64,000 nt of DNA from Halorussus lipolyticus (GCF_029338375.1 NZ_CP119804.1:1178001-1242000), one strand, 5' to 3'. Positions 16,764 through 25,299 are shown, counted from the first letter of the stretch. The notes: generated by a model not told the origin, from the letters alone. Program-made: numbers and translations.

Positions 16764-18755
16764 TCAGTTGCTCGTCGTGGTCGTCTCGCCGCCGTCTTCC
16801 GTGGTAGTCATGCCGCCGCCTTCGGTCGTGGTCTCGCCCTTGGCCATCGTCGTCGTCGTGGTCGTCTCCATCCGCGGGCGTTCGACCTCCTCGCCCTCGC
16901 CCGCCGGGACGATGCGGTAGACCTTCCCGGTGTCGCCGACCGGGACGCCCATGTCGTTGCCGAGGACATAGATTCGACCCTGACTGTCCTGCCCGAACGC
17001 GAGGATGAACATGTTGATTTGGCCGTTCGGGGCACCGGCAATCTGTAGCTCCTCCAGCGACCAGAGTTCGTCGCTGTCGCCGCCGCCGTCTCCAGTCGTG
17101 GTTTCGCCGCCCTCCGTCGTCGTCCCGTCCGCTTCGCCCGGTCGAGTCGCGGCGAAGATGCGGCCCGCGGGGTCGGCACCGGTCCTGCTGTAGTCACCGA
17201 AGACGTACTTCCCAGTGACGCCGGAGATGGCGTCGTTGCTGTAGATGTGCCCGCCGATGACCGAGACGCCGACTCCTCGGCCCTGATAGGTGTGGGGATA
17301 CTCGATGATGGGGTCGATGAACGGTTCACCGCCGCGGACGCTATCGGGCGTCCCGCTCGGGCACTCCTCGGGCGGTTCGTTGGGGTTCTCGGTACTGAAG
17401 CAGTGGGTGGCCTCCTTGACGTTCCACGCGTGGTTGCCGCCCTGCTGAACGATGTCCACCTGCTCGAACAGGTTCTGGCCGTTCGACGCCGCGTACAGTT
17501 CGCCGTCGTTGAACGAGGCCTTCCACGGGTTCCGGAAGCCCCACGCGAAGTACTCCGGCAGGCCCTCGTAGTCGGAGAATGCCCCGCCCTCCGCGAAGGG
17601 ATTGTCGTCCGGGATGCCGTAGGGCAGGTTCTCCTGCTCGCTGTTCACGTCGATGCGGAGGACCCCTCCCATCAGGTTCTGGGTCACGTCCTGTCCGTTC
17701 CCGCCCTCGTTGGCGTCGTACCAGTCCTCGACGTGGCCGAGACCGGTGTCGTCGGCGTCTCCGCCGTCTCCTGTCGGGACGTAGAGATAGCCGTCCGGGC
17801 CGAACGCGACGTCCCCGGCGTTGTGGTTGAACTGAGGTGAGGGCATCTCTAGCAGTCGGGTCTCGGACTCGGGGTCGCCGGTGCTGAGGTCGTCGCTGGC
17901 TTGGAACTCCCCGAGGACCTCGACGTGGTCGTACTCCTGTAGGTCCTCCACGCCGCTCCAATCGACGCTACTCACGAACGGCGGTTCGGTCAGCGGCACG
18001 CTGTACCGCAGGAAGAACCGACCGTTGTTCTGGAAGTCCGGGTGGAAGGCGATGCCGAGCAGACCCCGCTCGTCGAAGTTGCTCCCTTCTCTGCCGCCGA
18101 CGTCCACGAGTCGGTCTCGAATATCGAGGAATGGCTCGTCTTGGAGTCCGTCAGGACCGTGAACGTAGATTTGGCCGACTTGGTCGAGGATGAACTGCCG
18201 GTCGTCGTTCGGCGGCGCGCGGAGCGCCACCGGCGAGGTCAGTCCGCTGGCGACCTGTTGGACGCCGATGCCAGCGCCGCGAGGCATGAATCGCTCGGCC
18301 TCCTCCTCGCCCGCCGTGGTCGTCTGGCCCTCGAACCGGATGTCCCCGCGCATCGACGCCGGATGGACCTCACAGACGTACTCGGCCATCCCCTCGCGGG
18401 CCGTGAACTCCAACGTCTGGGTCGCGCCCTGTTCGGAGATGATTTCGGTCGATTCGACCGCGTTGCCCTCGTTGTCGAGGATGGCGACGTTGTGCGGTCT
18501 GCCGTCGGTGTTCTCCCACGTGATGGCGTACTCCTGTCCGGCCTGCAACTGAATCGTCGGGTTGGTCTGGCCCTCGATTTGGGAGGGCGCGCGCCCCATC
18601 CACCCGGCGACCTCGCCGCCGAATCGATACTCCTGTCGCTCCTGTCCTGTTACGTTATTTATAGCTACGCCGCCGACCCCGGCCACTGTGCCGGTCGCCG
18701 CGGTCGCTTTCAGGAAGGTACGTCGTGACGATTTGTCGTCGTTGTTTCTCGTCAT
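16764..18755 (-). CDS. Tat-exported cupredoxin-PQQ sugar dehydrogenase fusion
   Basis: 663 residues. SSRRTFLKATAATG is a twin-arginine signal. Residues about 42-145 form a cupredoxin with copper ligands H88, C128, H131 and M135 (GRPHNV, YVCEVHPASM). Residues about 165-620 match the PQQ-dependent glucose/sorbosone dehydrogenase beta-propeller (QVASGLTSPVALR, DERGLLGIAFHPDF, NHNAGDVAFGPDGYLYVPTGDGGD, WGFRNPWKASFN, GGNHAWNVKE). The C-terminus is an ETTT-rich tail. It should oxidise a sugar or alcohol outside the cell and pass electrons to its own copper domain. The substrate is unknown. Confidence 0.93.
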   Translation of the reverse strand: MTRNNDDKSSRRTFLKATAATGTVAGVGGVAINNVTGQERQEYRFGGEVAGWMGRAPSQIEGQTNPTIQLQAGQEYAITWENTDGRPHNVAILDNEGNAVESTEIISEQGATQTLEFTAREGMAEYVCEVHPASMRGDIRFEGQTTTAGEEEAERFMPRGAGIGVQQVASGLTSPVALRAPPNDDRQFILDQVGQIYVHGPDGLQDEPFLDIRDRLVDVGGREGSNFDERGLLGIAFHPDFQNNGRFFLRYSVPLTEPPFVSSVDWSGVEDLQEYDHVEVLGEFQASDDLSTGDPESETRLLEMPSPQFNHNAGDVAFGPDGYLYVPTGDGGDADDTGLGHVEDWYDANEGGNGQDVTQNLMGGVLRIDVNSEQENLPYGIPDDNPFAEGGAFSDYEGLPEYFAWGFRNPWKASFNDGELYAASNGQNLFEQVDIVQQGGNHAWNVKEATHCFSTENPNEPPEECPSGTPDSVRGGEPFIDPIIEYPHTYQGRGVGVSVIGGHIYSNDAISGVTGKYVFGDYSRTGADPAGRIFAATRPGEADGTTTEGGETTTGDGGGDSDELWSLEELQIAGAPNGQINMFILAFGQDSQGRIYVLGNDMGVPVGDTGKVYRIVPAGEGEEVERPRMETTTTTTMAKGETTTEGGGMTTTEDGGETTTTSN

Positions 18756-18878
18756 CCGGAACGTCCGACAATGCTAACGTATATAATCTGGTAGCACTGT
18801 TCGTACCACCTAATTCACGGTTTAACACGTACAGGACGAGTTAGCCTCGGTCTTCCCCGTGACAAGACCGAATTACGG

Positions 18879-19826
18879 CTACGAAACGTCGAACATGCGA
18901 GAGAGGCCGACTGCTGGCAGGAGAAACGCCGCCACTGCGAGCGTCCATCCGACGCCCGCAATCGCCGCGAACGCCGCGTCGAGGACCACCAGCGCGACGA
19001 CGCAGGTGCCGACTGCGGGACCCACCACCTCGGGCACCGGATTCCGGTAGGCCCCGACGAGCGCCCGGCCAGTCCACGCCAGAAAGCCGACCGCGAACGC
19101 GCTCCCGGCAAGCGGTGCGCCCGACCCGTCGGACCAGACCAGCGCCAGCGCCGACGCCGTGGCCGCGACTACCCCTGCTCCGGCCACCGCGACTGCCCGG
19201 CGTTCCGCGCCGGTGGCCTCCTCGGCGGCCATGTACGTCACCGCGGCGATATAGCCAGCGACGACGACCGGAACCGCCAGCGCCCACCCCGGAAGCGAAC
19301 CGAGCGAAATCCCGACTGCCGCAGTCGTGCCGAGGAGGACGTTCAGTCCTCGGGCCGACCCCATCGCCAGAAAGCCGACCGGACCGCCCTTGAGCGCCCC
19401 GTCGTAGAGCAGGATGGCCGCGGCGAGCGCCGACGCGACGAGTGCCCCACCGAGGCCCGCGGCCACTCCCGAGACGACCACGCCCGCTCCGAGCAGACCG
19501 AGGCCGAACCGGAGCGCCGCCGGCCGCGAGACTCGCCCCGAGGGAATCGGGCGCTCGGGGCGCTCGTCGGCGTCTTGGGGCGCGTCGAAGTAGTCGTTGA
19601 GCATCGTGCCCCCGGCGTAGAGCAGTATCGACCCGACCGCGAGTCCGGCGAGCGCCCGGAGCGAGACCGTGGTGTCGGTCCCAATCACTGCCGACGCGGC
19701 GCTTGCGAGCGCCCCGCCCAGAATCACGTCCGGCGGCGCGGTGAACAGGTTGGGCACCCGGACGAGTTCGGCGTAGGCCGACGCCGTGGTTCGGACGCTC
19801 CGCGAGTCGGCGTCGAAGACTGCCAC
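18879..19826 (-). CDS. UbiA-family prenyltransferase (EboC-like)
   Basis: 315 residues with about eight or nine membrane segments. The first Asp-rich motif is NDYFDAPQDADERPERPIPSG (from residue 77), binding Mg-prenyl diphosphate. The second polar loop is YDGALKGGPVGFLAMGSARGLN (about 147-168). UbiA enzymes transfer a prenyl chain to an aromatic ring or a polar head group. The stop of the TIM-barrel gene upstream (19827) directly abuts this start, so the two are co-transcribed. The neighbours are those of the ebo cluster, suggesting EboC rather than a quinone or heme enzyme; the acceptor is unknown. Confidence 0.92.
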   Translation of the reverse strand: MAVFDADSRSVRTTASAYAELVRVPNLFTAPPDVILGGALASAASAVIGTDTTVSLRALAGLAVGSILLYAGGTMLNDYFDAPQDADERPERPIPSGRVSRPAALRFGLGLLGAGVVVSGVAAGLGGALVASALAAAILLYDGALKGGPVGFLAMGSARGLNVLLGTTAAVGISLGSLPGWALAVPVVVAGYIAAVTYMAAEEATGAERRAVAVAGAGVVAATASALALVWSDGSGAPLAGSAFAVGFLAWTGRALVGAYRNPVPEVVGPAVGTCVVALVVLDAAFAAIAGVGWTLAVAAFLLPAVGLSRMFDVS

Positions 19827-20657
19827 TCACACCCACCCGTGGTCTTCGAGGTAAGCGTAGGACTTGCGGGCGGTCTCCTCGGCGGTCTCCTGATAGGGGT
19901 AGAGTTCGACCGTGACGAAGCCATCGTAGCCCGAGTCGTCCACCGCTTCGAGGAAGCCGTCCACGTCCATCGCGCCGTCGCCGAGTTGGGTGTGTTCGTG
20001 CGACCGGTCCTCGGGGATGTCCTCGACGTGGTAGTGTTGGGTGTAGGGCGCGAGGGTTTCGACTGCGGCGGCGGGGTCCTCGCCGACGCAGAACAGGTGC
20101 CCGGCGTCGAAGTTGCACCCCACCGCGTCCGAATCGACCATCTCCAGACAGTCGAGGAACTGGTCGGTCGTCTCGATGAGCAGGTCGGGTTCGGGTTCGA
20201 CCAGCAGGTCCACGTCCAGTCGCTCGGCGGTCGGAATCACCTCGCTCAGGCTCTGTGCGAACGTCTCCATCGCCCACTCGCGGGACTTCCCGTCGGGAAT
20301 CGGCCCGCCGGGTTCGATGGAGATGTAGCCGAAGTCGAGTGCGTCGGCGACTTCGAGGGCCTCTCGGGTGTAGTCGATGCGCCGTTGGCGGTACTCGGCG
20401 TCCTCCTCGATGTAAGAGGGGTGATGGAAGCCCTCGATTGCGGTCAGCATGAAGGCGTTGCAGTTGCTGATGGCGATGTCGTTGTCTGCGAGGGCGTCCT
20501 CGATTTCGGCCACGTCGGCGTCGGTGGTCTCGGGCGGGTAGAGATGTGGCTGGTCGAACAGGAGTTCCACGCCGTCGTAGCCGATGTCGGCCAGAATCTC
20601 GATTGTCTCGACCGGGCCGTAGTCGCGGAAGGCGTTGGCTGAGAATCCGAACTCCAT
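19827..20657 (-). CDS. Sugar phosphate isomerase/epimerase family TIM barrel (EboE-like 2)
   Basis: 276 residues from the ATG at 20657 (MEFGFSANAF). Likely metal-site residues are in LVEPEPDLL, CNFDAGH, YHVEDIP and TVELYPY. It lies five bases downstream of the TatD-like gene and abuts the UbiA gene. That order, TatD-like/TIM-barrel/UbiA, recalls EboB, EboE and EboC. It is a paralogue of 15542-16390. It probably rearranges the polar moiety that the prenyltransferase or the hydrolase then uses (inference). Confidence 0.88.
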   Translation of the reverse strand: MEFGFSANAFRDYGPVETIEILADIGYDGVELLFDQPHLYPPETTDADVAEIEDALADNDIAISNCNAFMLTAIEGFHHPSYIEEDAEYRQRRIDYTREALEVADALDFGYISIEPGGPIPDGKSREWAMETFAQSLSEVIPTAERLDVDLLVEPEPDLLIETTDQFLDCLEMVDSDAVGCNFDAGHLFCVGEDPAAAVETLAPYTQHYHVEDIPEDRSHEHTQLGDGAMDVDGFLEAVDDSGYDGFVTVELYPYQETAEETARKSYAYLEDHGWV

Positions 20658-20662
20658 GGATT

Positions 20663-21463
20663 TCAGGGTTCGTAGTCGAAGTTCGGCGACTGATTGAAGA
20701 ACTCGTAGGGGTTCTCGAAGACGACTTTTCGGACCTCCTCGCGGTCCCAACCCCTGTCGAGCATCTTGTCGCGGGCCTTCGGCACGGCGAGTGGATCAGA
20801 GGGGTCCCAGTCGGCCGCGCTGTTCAGAATCATCTTGTCTGTGCCGTGTTCTTCCAGCAGGTCGATTGCCTTCTCGTCCTCGATTTTGCCGGGGTAGAGC
20901 GTGAACCCGACCCAGCAGTCGGTCTGGAGCGAGGTTTCGACGGTGTTCTCGGTGTTGTGGTCGATGATGATTCGCTCCTCGGTCACGTCCTCGTCTTGAA
21001 TCATCTCGACCAGTCGCTCGGTGCCCTCGGGCTTGTTCTCGTGCGGCGTGTGAACGATGACCGGTAGCTCTCGTTCTTCGGCCATCTGGAGTTGTCGCCG
21101 GAAGGCACGTTCCTCCTCGTCCGTGCCTTGGTCGAGACCGATTTCGCCGACACCGACCACGTTCTCGCGGTCCAGATACTCCGGGATTTTATCCATGACC
21201 TCCTCGGCCATCTCGGGGTAGTTGGCCTCTTTCGGCTCTAAGGCGATGGTGACGTAGTGGTCCATCCCGCCAGCGCGTTCGGCGCGTTCGGTCTCGAAGT
21301 CGATGATTTGCTCGAAGTAGTCGAAGAAGGACTCGGCGTGTTGCTTGTCCGTCCCACTCCAGAACGCCGGTTCGATACAGCACTCGATTCCGGCCCGGCG
21401 AGCGCGCTCGTAGTCGTCGCTCGACCGGGAGACCATGTGCATGTGTGGGTCGATGATACGCAT
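20663..21463 (-). CDS. TatD-like metal-dependent hydrolase (EboB-like)
   Basis: 266 residues of the amidohydrolase superfamily. Metal ligands are all present: IDPHMHM near the N-terminus, Glu in GVGEIGLD, His in VIVHTPH, His in IIIDHNTENT, and Asp in NSAADWDPSD. TatD proteins are metal-dependent nucleases or hydrolases. The EboB subgroup occurs with UbiA and TIM-barrel partners and is not thought to be a DNase. First gene of a three-gene minus-strand operon (TatD-like, isomerase, UbiA), divergent from the inositol-phosphate synthase gene across a 170-base AT-rich promoter region. Confidence 0.9.
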   Translation of the reverse strand: MRIIDPHMHMVSRSSDDYERARRAGIECCIEPAFWSGTDKQHAESFFDYFEQIIDFETERAERAGGMDHYVTIALEPKEANYPEMAEEVMDKIPEYLDRENVVGVGEIGLDQGTDEEERAFRRQLQMAEERELPVIVHTPHENKPEGTERLVEMIQDEDVTEERIIIDHNTENTVETSLQTDCWVGFTLYPGKIEDEKAIDLLEEHGTDKMILNSAADWDPSDPLAVPKARDKMLDRGWDREEVRKVVFENPYEFFNQSPNFDYEP

Positions 21464-21633
21464 CGTTCGAATCAGATGCCGGCGGGACTTTGTTATGAAG
21501 ACGTTACGTTCAATTATACAACATATACCGGCGAAGGGCGCGCTCGGAGTCGCCCCGGAAGGTATTTTCGACCGTCGAAAATATTTCAGTTATCTCATAA
21601 AACAAAAGGGTCTCCTCGGCTAGTGGGTAGTGG
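21464..21633. promoter_or_regulatory. Divergent promoter region of the ebo-like cluster
   Basis: 170 bases between the TatD-like gene (minus) and the inositol-phosphate synthase gene (plus). It is AT-rich, with tracts such as TTCAATTATACAACATATA and TTATCTCATAAAACAAAA. These are candidate TATA/BRE regions for both directions and would allow joint control of the two halves of the cluster. Confidence 0.45.
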
Positions 21634-22836
21634 ATGACCGATACAGGTGTGTGGCTAGTCGGGGCGCGGGGGAACGTGGCGACGACCGCGATGGCGGGGG
21701 CGAGGGCGATCGCTCGGGGTGAGACCGACCAGACGGGGATGGTGACCGGGCGGAGACCCTACTCGGCGTTGGACCTTCCGGCGGTCGAGGACCTTCGCTT
21801 CGGCGGTCACGACATCCGGGAGACTAGCGTGGTCGAGACCGCCAGAGTCCTCTCCGAGAGCGGGGTGCCGAAACCGGAACAGGTCGATGCGGTCGAGGAG
21901 GACCTCCGGGAAATCGACGGGCGAATCCGGACCGGAACCGCGGTCAATTGCGGCAGGGCGGTCGCCGACCTGAGCGACCGCGAGCGATTAGAGGAGCGTT
22001 TCAGCGTCGAGGAGGTCGTGGCCCAGATTCGGGACGACTACGAGACCTTCCGGAGCGACCACAATCTCGACAGACTCGTGGTGGTCAACGTGGCCTCGAC
22101 CGAACCCGAACTGGCGGACGCCGACCGATACGACACCCGCGAGAAGTTCGAGGAGGCCGTCGCCGACGACGACGCCGACCTGCCGGCGAGTTCGCTCTAC
22201 GCCTACGCCGCGCTGGTCGATGGCCACCCCTACGTCAACTTCACACCGAGTACGGGGTCGGCCCTCGGCGGACTGCACGAAGTCGCCGAGGACGAGGGCG
22301 TGCCCCATATGGGCCGGGACGCCAAGACCGGCGAGACGCTTGTCAAGTCCGCGCTCGCGCCGATGTTCGCCGGGCGGAACCTCCGGGTCATGTCGTGGGA
22401 AGGCCACAATATCCTTGGGAATACAGATGGAAAGGTATTGGAAGACAAGGAAAACGAGGCCGGGAAGCTGGCGAGCAAGGGCGACGTTCTCGACTCGATT
22501 CTGCCCGAGGTCGGCCACAACCGGGTCCGCATCGACTACACGCCGTCGCTGGGCGACTGGAAGACCGCGTGGGACTACGTTCACTTCGAGGGATTTCTGA
22601 ACACCGAGATGACGATGCAGTTCACGTGGGAGGGGTCGGACTCGGCGCTGGCCGCGCCGCTGGTCCTCGATTTGGTGCGACTCGTCGCCCACGCCGACGA
22701 CCACGGCGAGTCGGGGCTTCAGCCACAGTTGGCCTCGTTCTTCAAGGCCCCGATGGGCGTCGAAGAACACGACCTGTCCCGGCAGTTCGACCTGCTGGAC
22801 GAGTACGCCGAGCGACATCTGGAGGCCGAGGAATGA
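21634..22836 (+). CDS. Inositol-1(3)-phosphate synthase family, NAD-dependent cyclase
   Basis: 400 residues. The nucleotide-binding motif GARGNVATTAMAGARA is near the N-terminus. Further signatures are VVVNVASTEP, YVNFTPS, GRDAKTGETLVKSALAPMFAGRNL and the core EGHNILGNTDGK. The family converts glucose-6-phosphate to L-myo-inositol-phosphate by an oxidation, aldol cyclisation and reduction cycle. Haloarchaea may need inositol for archaetidylinositol. Here the gene overlaps an alkaline-phosphatase-fold gene and faces the TatD/isomerase/UbiA operon. That makes it the likely cyclitol-forming step of the cluster. Confidence 0.93.
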   Translation: MTDTGVWLVGARGNVATTAMAGARAIARGETDQTGMVTGRRPYSALDLPAVEDLRFGGHDIRETSVVETARVLSESGVPKPEQVDAVEEDLREIDGRIRTGTAVNCGRAVADLSDRERLEERFSVEEVVAQIRDDYETFRSDHNLDRLVVVNVASTEPELADADRYDTREKFEEAVADDDADLPASSLYAYAALVDGHPYVNFTPSTGSALGGLHEVAEDEGVPHMGRDAKTGETLVKSALAPMFAGRNLRVMSWEGHNILGNTDGKVLEDKENEAGKLASKGDVLDSILPEVGHNRVRIDYTPSLGDWKTAWDYVHFEGFLNTEMTMQFTWEGSDSALAAPLVLDLVRLVAHADDHGESGLQPQLASFFKAPMGVEEHDLSRQFDLLDEYAERHLEAEE

Positions 22837-24233
22837 CCGCCGAGCGAGTCGTCGTCCTCAACGTGGTTGGCTTCCGACCCGAATATCTGGGAAGCGGCCA
22901 CGCGCCGAACCTGACCGACCTCCTCGGGGAATCGGCCGCCGACCTGCGACCGCCCTTCCCGGCGGTGACGATTCCGGTCCAGACCACGCTGGCGACCGGT
23001 CAGTCTCCCGCGACCCACGGCGACGTGGCCAACGGCGAGTACGACAGGGAGTCCGATTCGGTGGCCTTCTGGGAGCGCGACCGAGGAGACCGCGAGCGAA
23101 TCTGGGAGACTGCGAGAGACGCCGGACTCACCACGGGTGCGCTCTTTTTCCAGCACCTCATCGGAACCAACGCAGACGTGGCGGTGACGCCCTCGCCCAT
23201 CGAGGACGAGAACAACGACCTCATCGAGATGAACTGCTGGACCAACCCCGACGACTTCTACGACGAGTTAGAGGCCGAACACGGCCACTTCCCGCTCCAT
23301 CACTACTGGGGACCGGGGGCGAACGAGGAGTCCAGCGAGTGGATTCTGACCGCGGCGCGCGAGTCGGTTGAACGCTACGACCCCGACCTGCTCTGGGTCT
23401 ACGTCCCGCATCTGGACTACGACGCCCAGCGCCACGGGCCGGATTCGGCGGAACTGATGGACGCGGTCGAAACCGTGGACGCGATGGTCGGCGGGTTTCT
23501 GGACCACCTCCGGAACGACGACCGGTGGGACGAGACGGTAGTCGGCGTCGTCAGCGAGTACGGATTCCACGGCGTCGAGACGCCGGTCTTCCCGAATCGC
23601 GCGCTCCGCGAGGCCGGACTGCTGGAAGCACACGAGGAGGACACCGAGGCGGAAAACAGCGAGGCAGAAGACAGCGAGGACGGCGAGGGCGGAATCGACG
23701 TGGACATTCCGGCCTCCGACGCCTTCGCCATGGTGGACCATCAGGCCGCACACGTCTACACCGACCAAGAAGCCATCCCGGAGGCCCGCGAGGTCCTCGC
23801 GGGACTGGATGGCGTCGCCGAAGTCCTCGGCGAGGAGGGCAAAGCCGAGTACGGAATCGACCACGAGGACTCGGGCGAGTTGGTCCTCGTCGCCGACCCG
23901 GACGCGTGGTTCCAGTACTACTGGTGGGCCGACGACGAGACACCGCCCTCCTACGCCACCGAGATGGACATCCACGCCAAACCCGGCTTCGACCCCTGCG
24001 AACTGTTCTTCGGCGAGAAGGTCCCGGTATCGCTCTCGCCGTCGCAAATCAGCGGGTCCCACGGCCGGGTGGACGACGACGTTGGCGGCATCTGCGCCTT
24101 CGGCGGCCCGGCCGCGCCCGACGAACTCCCGAGCGAGGTAGACGCCCGACAGGTCGCGCCGACGATTGCTGGCCTTCTGGGAGTCGAGGACGACCTCGGG
24201 ATGGACTTCGAGGGGTCCTCGGTGGTGGAGTAG
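22833..24233 (+). CDS. Alkaline-phosphatase superfamily protein, NPP type with altered metal ligands (EboF-like)
   Basis: 466 residues; its ATG overlaps the upstream stop (ATGA). The fold is that of nucleotide pyrophosphatase/phosphodiesterase: NVVGFRPEYL, PVQTTLATGQSPATHG (nucleophile Thr), WVYVPHLDYDAQRHGP (Asp and His ligands), VVSEYGFHG, and a C-terminal SHGRVDDDVGG. In canonical members the first motif is IDGFR and the later one SDHG. Here the Asp is Val and the Asp-His pair is Glu-Tyr, so the two-metal centre is altered. An acidic insertion lies near residues 265-285. It may hydrolyse an unusual ester or only bind one. Confidence 0.85.
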   Translation: MTAERVVVLNVVGFRPEYLGSGHAPNLTDLLGESAADLRPPFPAVTIPVQTTLATGQSPATHGDVANGEYDRESDSVAFWERDRGDRERIWETARDAGLTTGALFFQHLIGTNADVAVTPSPIEDENNDLIEMNCWTNPDDFYDELEAEHGHFPLHHYWGPGANEESSEWILTAARESVERYDPDLLWVYVPHLDYDAQRHGPDSAELMDAVETVDAMVGGFLDHLRNDDRWDETVVGVVSEYGFHGVETPVFPNRALREAGLLEAHEEDTEAENSEAEDSEDGEGGIDVDIPASDAFAMVDHQAAHVYTDQEAIPEAREVLAGLDGVAEVLGEEGKAEYGIDHEDSGELVLVADPDAWFQYYWWADDETPPSYATEMDIHAKPGFDPCELFFGEKVPVSLSPSQISGSHGRVDDDVGGICAFGGPAAPDELPSEVDARQVAPTIAGLLGVEDDLGMDFEGSSVVE

Positions 24234-24377
24234 CTACAGGAACTCGTCGGGGAGTCGCTCGAACTCGGACTTGTGTTCGTCGGAGCAGAACCGATAGTGG
24301 TCTCCTCGGTGTGTGGTCTCGATTCGCTCGTACTGGTGGACCGGCCCGCCGCAGACCGGACACTCCGTGGTTGTCAT
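24234..24377 (-). CDS. Small TRASH/YHS-like zinc-finger protein
   Basis: 47 residues, starting MTTTECPVCGGPV and ending in LPDEFL. The pattern C-x2-C followed by YRFCSDEHKSEF is typical of small metal-binding TRASH/YHS-type fingers of haloarchaea, which may bind zinc or copper. Its stop directly abuts the stop of the EboF-like gene. The start is the only ATG that keeps the first CxxC. It is missed by length filters but reads well. Function unknown. Confidence 0.75.
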   Translation of the reverse strand: MTTTECPVCGGPVHQYERIETTHRGDHYRFCSDEHKSEFERLPDEFL

Positions 24378-24571
24378 CCGGAACAACGTCTATCGGCAGT
24401 CTGAAAAGCGCTACGGCGAAATTCGACCATTCCGACCCCAACACTTGGCCGAACGACCGGTCGCTTTCTAAAACACTTCTCCTCTCGTTTTCGAGTCGGC
24501 TTCAATCTCCGTCCGGTTGCTCTGATTCCCCGACGACTACCTTTTTGCCGGGCGAAAGCGTACCTCGGAGC

Positions 24572-25033
24572 ATGTCACTCGACGTTGACGAGCCGTCGCC
24601 GCCGTCGCTCTCCACGAAGGTAGACGCCTCCCAGTACGAGGACGCCGACGTGCAGGGCGACGACTACCGGCGCGACGAGTTAGAGGAGTACCTCGAAGAC
24701 GGCGCGTGGGCCGACGCCTTCGACGAGTGGGCGGCCCACACCGACCTCGACGAAGACGAGTACGCCATCGCACAGGACCTCGACATGTTCGAGGAGTTCG
24801 ACTTCTTCTGGGATTCGTTCGCCGACCGGGTGGGCTACCACGCGCCGGGCATCCCCGAGGACTGGAAGGCCAGAGAGTACCACCCCGACATCGACTCGTG
24901 GAACACCGTGTCGGGCATCAACGCCGCGATGACCGAGTTCGGCCAAATCGTCTGCGACGTGCTGGAGGACAACTACATCGACTGGGAGGGCGACTACGAA
25001 GCGCCCGACGATTTGCCGGATTTCGAGACGTAA
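24572..25033 (+). CDS. Conserved haloarchaeal protein of unknown function
   Basis: 153 residues, highly acidic, with no signal or membrane segments. Aromatic-rich segments (FDFFWDSFADRVGYHAPGIPEDW) and a helix INAAMTEFGQIVCDVLEDNYIDW suggest a compact alpha-helical domain. The ATG at 24572 gives a start close to a preceding GGGCGAAAG tract. I do not recognise the family. It is monocistronic and followed by the structured intergenic element at 25114. Confidence 0.75.
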   Translation: MSLDVDEPSPPSLSTKVDASQYEDADVQGDDYRRDELEEYLEDGAWADAFDEWAAHTDLDEDEYAIAQDLDMFEEFDFFWDSFADRVGYHAPGIPEDWKAREYHPDIDSWNTVSGINAAMTEFGQIVCDVLEDNYIDWEGDYEAPDDLPDFET

Positions 25034-25113
25034 CTCGGTGTCTTTCGTTCTATAAGTTCTCTTTTCTGAGAGTACGGCAACAGCAACGACAGAGAAGGTC
25101 GTTTAGAAAGCCC

Positions 25114-25266
25114 CCGGTCGCTGGCGGTCACACGAGCGAAGCGAGTGTGGCCTCGGAAGACGTTGGTTGTCTTCCGGCGGTCGCTCAGACGGATATTTCG
25201 CGGGCGCAGTTCTGCGCCCGCGAAATAGGGCCGCCTGAGACGACCACGCGGTGCGCCAGCGACCGG
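25114..25266. repeat. Multi-hairpin intergenic element (family A, copy 1)
   Basis: A 153-base palindromic element in the gene-free gap 25034-25367. A perfect 13-bp closing stem (25114-25126 with 25254-25266) encloses three hairpins: 25129-25149 (5-bp arms), 25154-25176 (8-bp arms CGGAAGAC/GTCTTCCG, 7-base loop) and a long one with perfect 16-bp arms at 25194-25209 and 25212-25227, extended by flanking imperfect pairing to about 25181-25244. The middle hairpin is identical in its arms to 32247-32269. It could be a structured RNA, a REP-like palindrome or a mobile remnant. Confidence 0.75.
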
Positions 25267-25299
25267 CCCCTTTCAGTCCACCCAGACGAGCGGTTGTGT

